A stretch of 64,000 nucleotides of DNA, taken from contig JAQGEF010000003.1 in NCBI GenBank assembly GCA_027854065.1, positions 124,001 to 188,000 on the forward strand, written 5' to 3'. The notes below the pieces were generated by a model that ran no database searches, was not told the DNA's origin, and saw only the letters and a program-made list of their open reading frames with translations. The position numbers and the translations under genes were made by a program. Positions 18,010-25,899 of the stretch are shown one piece after another (within the stretch, counting starts at the first letter, position 1; each line of letters begins with the position of its first letter). The DNA comes from Polluticaenibacter yanchengensis (GTDB taxonomy: Bacteria; Bacteroidota; Bacteroidia; Chitinophagales; Chitinophagaceae).

Positions 18010-20616
18010 ATGTTTAACCGTTTTATATACAAATTTGTATTGTCTGTTTTAGTCACATTCGGGATACCGGGTGTTACATTGGCGCAGTCAAATACAATTG
18101 TCAGAGGAATTGTGACGGACTCGCTCTCGGGTTCTCCGTTACAGTTTGCAAGTATATACTTTAAAGGTGGAAGAGGCGTGATTTCCAATAAGGACGGAAG
18201 TTTCACTCTGGAAACCAGCAATATGAAATTTAAAAAAATTGAGGCGAGTTATGCCGGTTACAAAACAGTCGAGTTTAGTATTAGCCCCGGTGTGGATCAA
18301 TCGCTGAATATTGCCTTAGTCTTAGCCGATGATGACAATACAGTTGTGGTTACTTCTAAAAGAAGAATAAAGTATTCCAATAAAAATAACCCGGCTGTAG
18401 AATTGATCCGGAAAGTATTGGAACACAGGGATGAAAACCGTATGGGCGGTTATGACGCTTTACAGTATGAACTTTATGAAAAAATGATTGTTTCCCTGAC
18501 GGAGAAGCCAAAAATTACAGAAAAGAAATTACTGAATAAGTTCAGCTTTGTATTTGATGGAGAAGATACGACATCGTTTGAAGGCAAAAAGCTGATCCCG
18601 ATGTATATGGAAGAGAAACTATCTGATATATACCGTCAGAAAGATCCGACCAGGAGAAAAGAATATATAAAAGGTGAGAAAAAAGTGAACCTTGGCGAAT
18701 TTATAGATTCGCGTGGTGTGAGCCAGTATTTGAGCAGGATGTACGAGGATGTGGATATTTACCAGGGTAGCATATCGCTGATGAGTAACCAGTTCTTAAG
18801 TCCCATCTCTCAGTTAGCGCCTACTTTTTACCAGTTTTACATCCGCGATACGATAGAGGAAAACGGACAGCAGTTTGTAAAACTATATTTTACACCAAGA
18901 AATACCAACGACTTATTATTCAGAGGTACCATGTATATAACCACGGACGGCCGTTATGCGGTAGCAAAAGTGGATATGACGGTGAGTAAAAATATTAATC
19001 TGAACTGGGTAAAAGATTTAAAAATATCTCAGCGTTTTGAGAAAACGGATAATGATAAGTTTATTTTAACCCAGAGCAATGTGTTGGCAGAATTTGCATT
19101 AACCAAAGGTTCCAAAGGATCGATAGTTGGGGAACGGGCATTATCGTTTAAAGATATTTTAATCAATAAACCGGCACCGGATTCTGTATTTAGAGGACAG
19201 GAAGTGGTAAATGTGGAGAACGACGCCAGCCAGACGGATGCTTACTGGAATGAGAACAGGCATGTCCCATTATCCACAGCCCAGTCGCAGGTATATGCGA
19301 ATATTGACAGTTTGCAGAAAATGCCTTCTTTCCGGAGATTGATGGATTGGGCTACTGTATTGCTGGCCGGTTATAAAGCATTTGGCCCTGTAGAAGTAGG
19401 CCCTGTCAATACTTTTTACAGCTTTAACCCGGTAGAAGGGTTTAGGGGAAGACTGGGAGGCAGGACCACTCCGAAATTTAGTGAATCACTGTATTTTGAG
19501 GGCTACCTGGCTTATGGTTTTAAGGATGAAAAGTTTAAATACAGTGGTTCGGCCAGTTATTCTTTCAATAAGAAATCCATTTACACATTTCCTCAGAACT
19601 TTGTAAGGGCCACTTACCAGTTTGATACACAAATTCCGGGACAGGAATTGCAGTTTGTATCAGAAGATAATTTCTTACTATCGTTTAAACGCGGGGTCAA
19701 TGATAAATGGCTGTACAACAGAACATCGAAATTTGAATATATCAATGAATTCGGGAAAGGGTTGCGTTATACTTTAATGTTTAAACATACCGGCCAGACG
19801 CCTGCATTGGTAGATTCCAATGGTATTGCTAAATCCGGCGGCATCCGCTACCTGAATGTACATGGGGTTGATACCAGCTTTATTAATAAGCTGACGATAT
19901 CTGAAGTTTCCCTGGAGCTACGTTGGGCTCCTAGAGAACAGTTTTACCAGGGTAAAACTTACAGAACGCCCATCTTTAATAAATACCCGATCTTTACTTT
20001 AGGCTATACACAGGGAATCAAAGGCTTGTTTGGCAGCGATTACAGCTATTCCAAACTGAACTTTAGAATGTTCAAACGCTTTTACCTGACCACGCTTGGC
20101 TATTCCGATGTGGTGATTGAGGGCGCAAAAGTATTTGGTACAGTGCCGTTTCCATTGTTGAGCGTACACAGGGCCAACCAGACTTATGCTTACCAGTTAA
20201 ATTCGTATAACCTGATGAACTTTATGGAGTTTGTCAGTGACCAGAGCGTGGCAGTAAATATCGACCATAATTTCGGTGGATTTATCTTTAATAAAATACC
20301 TTTGCTGAAAAGACTGAAGCTAAGAGAAGTGGCTTCATTTAAATTACTGTACGGTAGTTTATCTGATAAAAATAATCCGGCAAATAATGCTGATTTAATG
20401 CCATTTCCGTTTACGTATCAAAAAACTGGCAGTACTATTACCGGTTTTGAAAGAAATACTTATGGCTTAGGTAGTACACCATATATTGAAGCCAGCATTG
20501 GTATTGCAAATATATTTAAGTTGTTCAGGGTAGATGCGGTAAGAAGATTTACTTACCTGGATAACCCGAATGTTCCTGAATGGGGCATCAGGACCAGGGT
20601 GAAATTTGATTTTTAG
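18010..20616 (+). CDS. outer-membrane DUF5686 protein with carboxypeptidase-like regulatory domain
   Basis: An 868-residue exported protein. A signal peptide (about 1-25, ending TLAQS) precedes a carboxypeptidase-regulatory-like beta-sandwich (TIVRGIVTDSLSGSPLQFAS to ~110), then a long DUF5686 region with many alternating aromatic strands (for example YFEGYLAYGFKDEKFKYSG, KYPIFTLGYTQGIKG), ending in an aromatic-type residue (RTRVKFDF). That pattern fits an outer-membrane beta-barrel. Proteins of this architecture are common in Bacteroidota and lack an assigned function. It begins 2 bp after the GtrA gene and is followed 21 bp later by the CDP-alcohol phosphotransferase, so it is transcriptionally part of the inositol-lipid locus and could serve lipid placement in the outer membrane. 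That role is inference. Confidence 0.82.
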   Translation: MFNRFIYKFVLSVLVTFGIPGVTLAQSNTIVRGIVTDSLSGSPLQFASIYFKGGRGVISNKDGSFTLETSNMKFKKIEASYAGYKTVEFSISPGVDQSLNIALVLADDDNTVVVTSKRRIKYSNKNNPAVELIRKVLEHRDENRMGGYDALQYELYEKMIVSLTEKPKITEKKLLNKFSFVFDGEDTTSFEGKKLIPMYMEEKLSDIYRQKDPTRRKEYIKGEKKVNLGEFIDSRGVSQYLSRMYEDVDIYQGSISLMSNQFLSPISQLAPTFYQFYIRDTIEENGQQFVKLYFTPRNTNDLLFRGTMYITTDGRYAVAKVDMTVSKNINLNWVKDLKISQRFEKTDNDKFILTQSNVLAEFALTKGSKGSIVGERALSFKDILINKPAPDSVFRGQEVVNVENDASQTDAYWNENRHVPLSTAQSQVYANIDSLQKMPSFRRLMDWATVLLAGYKAFGPVEVGPVNTFYSFNPVEGFRGRLGGRTTPKFSESLYFEGYLAYGFKDEKFKYSGSASYSFNKKSIYTFPQNFVRATYQFDTQIPGQELQFVSEDNFLLSFKRGVNDKWLYNRTSKFEYINEFGKGLRYTLMFKHTGQTPALVDSNGIAKSGGIRYLNVHGVDTSFINKLTISEVSLELRWAPREQFYQGKTYRTPIFNKYPIFTLGYTQGIKGLFGSDYSYSKLNFRMFKRFYLTTLGYSDVVIEGAKVFGTVPFPLLSVHRANQTYAYQLNSYNLMNFMEFVSDQSVAVNIDHNFGGFIFNKIPLLKRLKLREVASFKLLYGSLSDKNNPANNADLMPFPFTYQKTGSTITGFERNTYGLGSTPYIEASIGIANIFKLFRVDAVRRFTYLDNPNVPEWGIRTRVKFDF

Positions 20617-20637
20617 TTTATAAACGATATAAATAAA

Positions 20638-21969
20638 ATGAGTGACATTGTCGCTAAAAAGAAATTAAGAGACAGGCTGCAGCTAGGTATCTATAAAATC
20701 ATTAATCCATTTGTGAGATTCCTGATTAAAATAGGGTTTACACCTAATAAAGTGACTTTAACAGGACTGGTATTAAATATTGGCGTGGCCGTCATATTTA
20801 TATTAGGTGCAGAAAAGGGCAACCGGGGTGATTTTCAATACGTAGGTTGGGCAGGTGCTTTAATCCTGTTTGCAGGCTTATTTGATATGCTGGATGGCCA
20901 GGTGGCCAGGCTGGGCAATATGAGCTCTACATTCGGAGCGATGTTCGACAGCGTGCTGGACCGCTATAGCGAGATGGTGATGTTTTTAGGTATTTGTTAT
21001 TACTTAATTGCACACCATTATTTTCTGAGTTCCCTGTTTGCCTTTATTGCGCTGATAGGATCTATGATGGTAAGCTACACGCGTGCCCGGGCGGAAGGAT
21101 TGGGCATAGAATGTAAAGGTGGTTTTATGCAGCGCCCGGAAAGGGTCGTGCTCATTGGTGTGTCTGCTTTATTGTGTGGTATCATCTCCGGTATTATTGG
21201 TGACGATTATAAGAAAACCATTCCGGGGATTGATTTCCCGATTTTTGAGACAATCACCATTTTTACGTTCCCGATTTTTGTAATGGCTATCATGACCAAT
21301 ATTACAGCTTACGGTCGTTTGATGGACTCTAAAAAAGCATTGGACTTAAAAGATGCGATGAAAAATAAAACAGCGATCCTGGTACTGGCCGGTTTATTGT
21401 CTTTTTCATTGTTACAGGTAAACGAATTAAAAGCGAATCCTGTATTGATTGAAAATATGTTACTGGAAGATGGTGCAGCAGAGAAAGACCCTCCGCTGAA
21501 TCTGCCGGTGCCAAATGAGCCTAACCAGCTATTCTACCTGCAAAGGGACCCGAATACCAATACAATTGTTTATTCTTTAAATATAGAGGATGGTCAATTA
21601 AACGAGTCAAATCCCATCAAGTGCAGCTGGATCTTATATCCTGAAGGAGGCAAAAGAAAAGAGCTTAATTATATACAACGTACATTTGCTTATGGCTTAA
21701 AGGCCAGCAAACTGAAGGACGGTAATTATAAACTGAGTTTTGTTGCTTATAAAAAGCGAGATTTGTTCTTGATAAAAGATAAAGCTACCAACCAGTTTAA
21801 AGTTTATTTATACCTCAATGGCAGGTTATCGGTCCTGAACAGGGCTTTTATAAAAATAGAGCCGGGTGGTTCATTCTGGTCACCTGATGTGCGTTATATA
21901 CAGATGTATGGTACAGACAGTACTACCGGCGAGGCAATTGTCGAAAGAATTCAGATTGCAACTAAATAA
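20638..21969 (+). CDS. CDP-alcohol phosphotransferase fused to DUF4833-like domain, putative phosphatidylinositol-phosphate synthase
   Basis: A 443-residue two-part protein. Residues 1-235 form a membrane CDP-alcohol phosphotransferase with the complete motif DMLDGQVAR...G...D...D (Asp83, Asp86, Gly87, Ala90, Arg91, Gly100, Asp104, Asp108). In this locus the acceptor is probably inositol phosphate. The join is striking: at residue 241 there is MKNKTAILVLAGLLSFSLLQ followed by VNELKA, which looks exactly like a signal peptide. The rest (about 265-443) resembles DUF4833, with NQLFYLQRDPNTNTIVYSLN and WSPDVRYIQMYGTD, and should lie outside the cytoplasm. The frame is continuous, so this is a true fusion or a lost stop codon. 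Start at 21358 is possible as a second product. Confidence 0.85.
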   Translation: MSDIVAKKKLRDRLQLGIYKIINPFVRFLIKIGFTPNKVTLTGLVLNIGVAVIFILGAEKGNRGDFQYVGWAGALILFAGLFDMLDGQVARLGNMSSTFGAMFDSVLDRYSEMVMFLGICYYLIAHHYFLSSLFAFIALIGSMMVSYTRARAEGLGIECKGGFMQRPERVVLIGVSALLCGIISGIIGDDYKKTIPGIDFPIFETITIFTFPIFVMAIMTNITAYGRLMDSKKALDLKDAMKNKTAILVLAGLLSFSLLQVNELKANPVLIENMLLEDGAAEKDPPLNLPVPNEPNQLFYLQRDPNTNTIVYSLNIEDGQLNESNPIKCSWILYPEGGKRKELNYIQRTFAYGLKASKLKDGNYKLSFVAYKKRDLFLIKDKATNQFKVYLYLNGRLSVLNRAFIKIEPGGSFWSPDVRYIQMYGTDSTTGEAIVERIQIATK

Positions 21970-22000
21970 TCATTTTGTAAGATTTTAAAGAGCGAGAGTT

Positions 22001-22645
22001 ATGAAAAAGTTGTATGTATCCAATTCGCAGGAATCTGTAAGAATGTTTAAAAGTAACTTTTTTGAAAGTTTATCTAAAGTTCATTTTACAGTACCCTTAT
22101 TTATATTTTTACCAGTTATCGGTTATTTTATCTGGCAGGATTTTGCTGTACATAACAGCAGTATAGGTGGTTTCTTTTTGTGGTTTATAGTAGGATTGGC
22201 CATCTGGACATTTACGGAGTACTTTTTGCACAGGTATGTATTTCACCTGGAGTTACCGGGCAAAATCGGCAGAAGGCTTCATTTTATATTTCACGGGGTA
22301 CATCATGATTATCCCAGTGATAAATTGCGACTGGTTATGCCACCGTCGGTAAGCATTCCGCTGGCATTATTGTTTTATTGGTTATTCTCACTGATTTTAT
22401 CAGATGTAAGACTATATGCTTTTTTTCCGGGCTTTTTAATCGGCTATCTTTTTTATGATATAGGCCATTATGCCATTCATCATTTCAACTTTAAAGGAGG
22501 TATGTGGAAGCAAATAAAGCAGCACCATATGTTGCACCATTATCAGAATCCTGAAAAGGGGTTTGGAGTAAGCAGCAAACTATGGGACCTGATCTTGTTT
22601 TCTGATTTTCCGGCAAAGAAGAAAAAAGAAGAAGCTAAAAAGTAA
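22001..22645 (+). CDS. fatty-acid-hydroxylase-superfamily di-iron enzyme (sphingolipid acyl 2-hydroxylase-like)
   Basis: A 214-residue integral membrane protein with the eight-histidine pattern of the sterol desaturase/fatty acid hydroxylase superfamily: HRYVFH (77-82), HFIFHGVHH (94-102), HYAIHH (156-161) and HHMLHH (175-180). Four hydrophobic segments are visible. The order FTEYFLHRYVFH then HGVHHDYPSD resembles the FA2H/Scs7 branch, which hydroxylates carbon 2 of the acyl chain of ceramide. Located inside the sphingolipid locus, it probably hydroxylates the ceramide acyl group or the long-chain base. A carotenoid hydroxylase is the alternative by family but has no support from neighbours. 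It follows the fused phosphotransferase by 31 bp. Confidence 0.88.
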   Translation: MKKLYVSNSQESVRMFKSNFFESLSKVHFTVPLFIFLPVIGYFIWQDFAVHNSSIGGFFLWFIVGLAIWTFTEYFLHRYVFHLELPGKIGRRLHFIFHGVHHDYPSDKLRLVMPPSVSIPLALLFYWLFSLILSDVRLYAFFPGFLIGYLFYDIGHYAIHHFNFKGGMWKQIKQHHMLHHYQNPEKGFGVSSKLWDLILFSDFPAKKKKEEAKK

Positions 22646-22678
22646 TATTATAACATTATCAGGGGGTGATTTTTTATA

Positions 22679-22765
22679 ATGAAGTCATCTTTTATACTAC
22701 TATTAAACATCCTTGTGTCACTCACTGCATCAGTATTGCTACTATTAAGTAATGTTATTCAGTAA
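22679..22765 (+). CDS. possible 28-residue hydrophobic membrane peptide
   Basis: ATG at 22679 opens a 28-codon frame ending TAA at 22765: a short MKSS start, then an almost unbroken run of Leu, Ile, Val, Ala and Ser long enough for one membrane helix. AGGGGGTGA begins about 18 nt upstream, an unusually strong Shine-Dalgarno-like stretch for this genome though spaced a little far. Against it: half of the leucines use CTA, a codon its neighbours rarely use, and the frame is short enough to arise by chance. It sits alone in the 170-bp gap between the hydroxylase and the PAP2 gene. Treat as a candidate only. Confidence 0.3.
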   Translation: MKSSFILLLNILVSLTASVLLLLSNVIQ

Positions 22766-22815
22766 ACGTGGCACAAAGTAATTACTCTATGTAATAGAGA
22801 AGATTTTTTGAAGAA

Positions 22816-23739
22816 ATGGGAGCTTTAAGCAGGACAAAGATTTTTACGGCAATTGGTGTTTCGATTTTATATCTGGTTCTTTCATATTTTTTAATAGGAT
22901 TCAAGTCTGACCAGTTGTTCCTGGTGTTTCTCTTTAATTCTCTTTATTTTATTAACGGTAGGACCAGGCATTTCATACTGGCATTTTCCGTTTTCATTGT
23001 TTATTGGATTGTTTTCGATTACATGAAAGCTTTTCCCAACTACCGTTATAATCCCGTTCATATAGAGGAGTTACATAGCCTGGAAAAGTCTGTTTTTGGA
23101 TTTAATTACAAAGGGAGCATTGTTACGCCAAATGAATTCTTTCTCTTAAATAAAACAACATTCCTCAATATAATAACAGGATTGTTCTATTTATGCTGGA
23201 TTCCGGTGCCGCTGGCAATAGGAGCGTGGTTGTTTATTAAAAAGAGAGAAGCCTTTTATCATTTCTCCTTAAGCTTTTTTCTCATAAATCTGATCGGCTT
23301 TGTTGGCTATTATTCATACCCGGCTGCAGCCCCCTGGTATTACCAGTTACATGGAAATGTATTTATTGCCAATACACCGGGAAATGTGGCAGGACTGGCA
23401 GAATTTGATAAATATTTTAATGTCACTATTTTCAAATCTTTGTACGAAAAAAGTTCCAATGTATTTGCCGCCATGCCTTCGCTTCATTCAGCATATCCAG
23501 TATTAGTGGTTTATTATGCATTCAAATACTCAAAAAGTTACTTTCTAAGAATATTCACACTTACAGTAATGATCGGTATCTGGTTTGCGGCAGTTTACAC
23601 CAGTCATCATTATGTACTGGACGTTCTTATGGGCATTACCTGTGCTATCCTGGGAATAGTGATCTTTCGTGTAGCTTTGACAATTAAATGGTTTTCAAAT
23701 TTTATTCAGTATTTATTAAGCCAAACAACAAAAAGATAA
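22816..23739 (+). CDS. PAP2/AUR1-like protein, putative inositol phosphorylceramide synthase
   Basis: A 307-residue polytopic membrane protein with the two lipid-phosphatase/phosphotransferase motifs: MPSLHSAYP (His224) and YTSHHYVLDV (His264/His265 and Asp269), preceded by SYPAAAPWYY (167-176), a segment typical of the PAP2_3/AUR1-like branch. Yeast AUR1 transfers phosphoinositol from phosphatidylinositol to ceramide with the same His-His-Asp arrangement. With ceramide and phosphatidylinositol genes upstream, the last step of inositol phosphorylceramide synthesis is the best reading. A plain lipid phosphatase cannot be excluded from the motifs. It is the final gene of the locus and is followed by a strong terminator at 23872-23905. 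Confidence 0.83.
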   Translation: MGALSRTKIFTAIGVSILYLVLSYFLIGFKSDQLFLVFLFNSLYFINGRTRHFILAFSVFIVYWIVFDYMKAFPNYRYNPVHIEELHSLEKSVFGFNYKGSIVTPNEFFLLNKTTFLNIITGLFYLCWIPVPLAIGAWLFIKKREAFYHFSLSFFLINLIGFVGYYSYPAAAPWYYQLHGNVFIANTPGNVAGLAEFDKYFNVTIFKSLYEKSSNVFAAMPSLHSAYPVLVVYYAFKYSKSYFLRIFTLTVMIGIWFAAVYTSHHYVLDVLMGITCAILGIVIFRVALTIKWFSNFIQYLLSQTTKR

Positions 23740-23871
23740 TTTTTGTGATCTAAAATTGATTTTTTTGAAAATTAACATTCAAAATTCCCTGTTAATTATA
23801 AATTAATATAGCTTTGCAATGGAATATAATATTTTTTATATAAAGATCGTTTTTTATTAGAGTTAAGTAAT

Positions 23872-23905
23872 GGTTGTCTATGTCTATAGACGACCCTTTT
23901 TATTT
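23872..23905 (+). terminator. intrinsic terminator of the sphingolipid locus
   Basis: GGTTGTCTAT pairs with ATAGACGACC (10 bp, one G-T pair) around a GTCT loop and is followed by CTTTTTATTT on the plus strand. It lies 133 bp past the last stop of the locus. A TAGCTTTG box at 23809-23816 just upstream could also start a short RNA ending here. Confidence 0.7.
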
Positions 23906-23913
23906 AAGAAATG

Positions 23914-24585
23914 TTACGATCTTACCCGTTTTTTTACATAAAGTATCGTAAATACCGGTACTGCCAGAACTTGAAAAAGAAATATTATTAATGACCATAT
24001 CCCTTCCGCTTTATGGTTATTTACTTTCACAAGTAATTGTTGTCCTAAAGGACCATTGGAGAATACGATAATACTGAATAAATTCCATCCTAAATGAATG
24101 CTTGTTGGTAAGTATATGGACTTTAATTTAACGAAAGCGAATGCAAGCGCATATCCAAATAGCCCGGTCATAAAAAATATGATTGCCATTTGTACCGGGT
24201 TGCCAAAAGAATTATAGGAAAACCAATGATAAATACCAAAGCTTACAGCAGAAACCAGGCATGCAATGAATGTACCCCATTTCTTACTAAGAATATAGAG
24301 CAGGGCGCCGCGGAAAACCAATTCTTCAAATAATACAGATTTCAATACCCACCAGCAACTATTTAAAGCAATAATAAAAGTGAAGTCTTTATTTAGCTGC
24401 CAGTGATTATTTGAAAAAGTGGTTGATGCCAGGTGATACACTGTACAACAAATTGCTGATAATAAAATACCGGTAGCAAGATGTAAGGTCCTTTGCTTGT
24501 TTGGATTTAAACCAAGGGCATCCGGAGCTTTGATCTTCCATAATAACAACCATGAAATAAGAAGGATAATAATGATTCCCAGCAT
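23914..24585 (-). CDS. CPBP-family intramembrane protease
   Basis: A 223-residue membrane protein with about six hydrophobic segments. The Abi/CPBP (CAAX protease and bacteriocin-processing) motif is clear: EELVFRG at 87-93 (Glu87, Glu88, Arg92), a second-motif histidine in FGIYHWF (His120), and SIHLGWNLF near 180 as the third conserved block. The family includes glutamate intramembrane proteases with mostly unknown bacterial substrates. It is downstream of, and on the same strand as, the TPR membrane protein and AAA ATPase genes with a 56-bp gap, so it may be the third member of that operon. Substrate unknown. Confidence 0.85.
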   Translation of the reverse strand: MLGIIIILLISWLLLWKIKAPDALGLNPNKQRTLHLATGILLSAICCTVYHLASTTFSNNHWQLNKDFTFIIALNSCWWVLKSVLFEELVFRGALLYILSKKWGTFIACLVSAVSFGIYHWFSYNSFGNPVQMAIIFFMTGLFGYALAFAFVKLKSIYLPTSIHLGWNLFSIIVFSNGPLGQQLLVKVNNHKAEGIWSLIIFLFQVLAVPVFTILYVKKRVRS

Positions 24586-24641
24586 TTAACTGTTGTTTTA
24601 AACCACGTCCCGGTATTTTTTATAAAATAATAAAAATATCA

Positions 24642-25898
24642 TTATTTATTATCCTCTTTTATCATTAAAAAGTTAGCTACTAATTGAAAAAGGATAAAAC
24701 CAATAATAAATAAATTCGTGAACAGGTTGTAGATCTCCCCGTTTGAAAAAATATTGACTAGTGAAACTACTCCAACAATTGTCATTGCTATCGCATAGTA
24801 CAATAATGCATTTTTGTACCTTGATGCAGCAAACATCGCACCGTAAGGTACCATCATTATAAATCCGAAAGCAGCCAGTGCCAGAAAATTATTATCGGAC
24901 TTCAGGAAATAGAGAATAATACCAGTTAGAAATATAGTAAAAGCACCGGCAACAAAGTTAGAGCTCATCTTCTCTTTCCTGTCCAACAGGAACTGCCCGT
25001 ATTTATTCAGACGCAAAAACAAGTTGCTCACCGGTGTTATGATCCACGTGGAGAATGCGAAAAAGATAAGTAAGAATACTACAGGCGTCAGGTATGGTTG
25101 TAAAGCCGTATTACTTGTAGCCAGGTAGTTCAGGACTCTTGTACTTAAGTAGATGCCTATTATAACGCCCCACTGGTATTTAGCAGTAAGGTTATTCATC
25201 CAGAATGCATACTTCAGAAATGCCCTATAAATAGGATTACCAGCCTTTATTGCTTCTAACATACCATTCTGGGCATACTCAAAATCCGGGTCTGTTTTTA
25301 AGGATTCCTTAAAGTGTTCCAGCGCTTTCTTGTGATCTCCTTTTTCCAGTAAACTCCAACCATAATTTGCATGTGTATAAGCATTATTAGGATCTTCTCT
25401 TAATGCCCCTTCAATGGTTTCAAAAGCCTCTTCCTTTTTGTTTAGCTTTATTAAAGCCGTACTCCTGGTATTCAAGGCCAGTAAATTTTCAGCATCAATC
25501 TCCAACGCCTTGTCAGCATATTCTAATGCAACATGATACTGCTTACGGCTCAGTTTAATACTTGCCAGTAATGAAAAGTAATCGGCATTGTATGGGTCCA
25601 GCTCCAACGCATGGTAAATCCACTTCTCCGCCTCGTTATAATTATCCAGTTGAATCGCAATCCTGGATTTCACATAAAATAGTTGCGGTGTATCAGGAGA
25701 CAAGCCTATAGCACTATCGATCAAATGATTGGCTGCTTCAGATTTATCCTGCTGCAGGTTAACCTCCGCAAGCATGTATAATAAATCAATATTACCAGCG
25801 TCTTCTCTGAGCAGGTCCTGCAATATCTTTTCTGCTTCTGTATATTTTTTCTGCTGAAATAAAATCTCAACTTTGGAAAGCCTGTTATCTCCAGTCAT
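24642..25898 (-). CDS. TPR-repeat membrane protein of unknown function
   Basis: A 418-residue protein. The first ~215 residues are tandem tetratricopeptide repeats (for example YNEAEKWIYHALELDPYNAD, KALEIDAENLLALNTRS, HKKALEHFKESLKTDPDFEY), forming a likely cytoplasmic peptide-binding solenoid. The last ~190 residues contain five or six hydrophobic helices, several ending in charged loops such as LRLNKYGQFLLDRKEK. No signal peptide is present. It starts 1 nt after the AAA ATPase gene, whose N-terminus also carries TPRs, so the two proteins very probably work together, this one as the membrane anchor. The specific role is not known to me. Confidence 0.75.
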   Translation of the reverse strand: MTGDNRLSKVEILFQQKKYTEAEKILQDLLREDAGNIDLLYMLAEVNLQQDKSEAANHLIDSAIGLSPDTPQLFYVKSRIAIQLDNYNEAEKWIYHALELDPYNADYFSLLASIKLSRKQYHVALEYADKALEIDAENLLALNTRSTALIKLNKKEEAFETIEGALREDPNNAYTHANYGWSLLEKGDHKKALEHFKESLKTDPDFEYAQNGMLEAIKAGNPIYRAFLKYAFWMNNLTAKYQWGVIIGIYLSTRVLNYLATSNTALQPYLTPVVFLLIFFAFSTWIITPVSNLFLRLNKYGQFLLDRKEKMSSNFVAGAFTIFLTGIILYFLKSDNNFLALAAFGFIMMVPYGAMFAASRYKNALLYYAIAMTIVGVVSLVNIFSNGEIYNLFTNLFIIGFILFQLVANFLMIKEDNK

Positions 25899-25899
25899 C

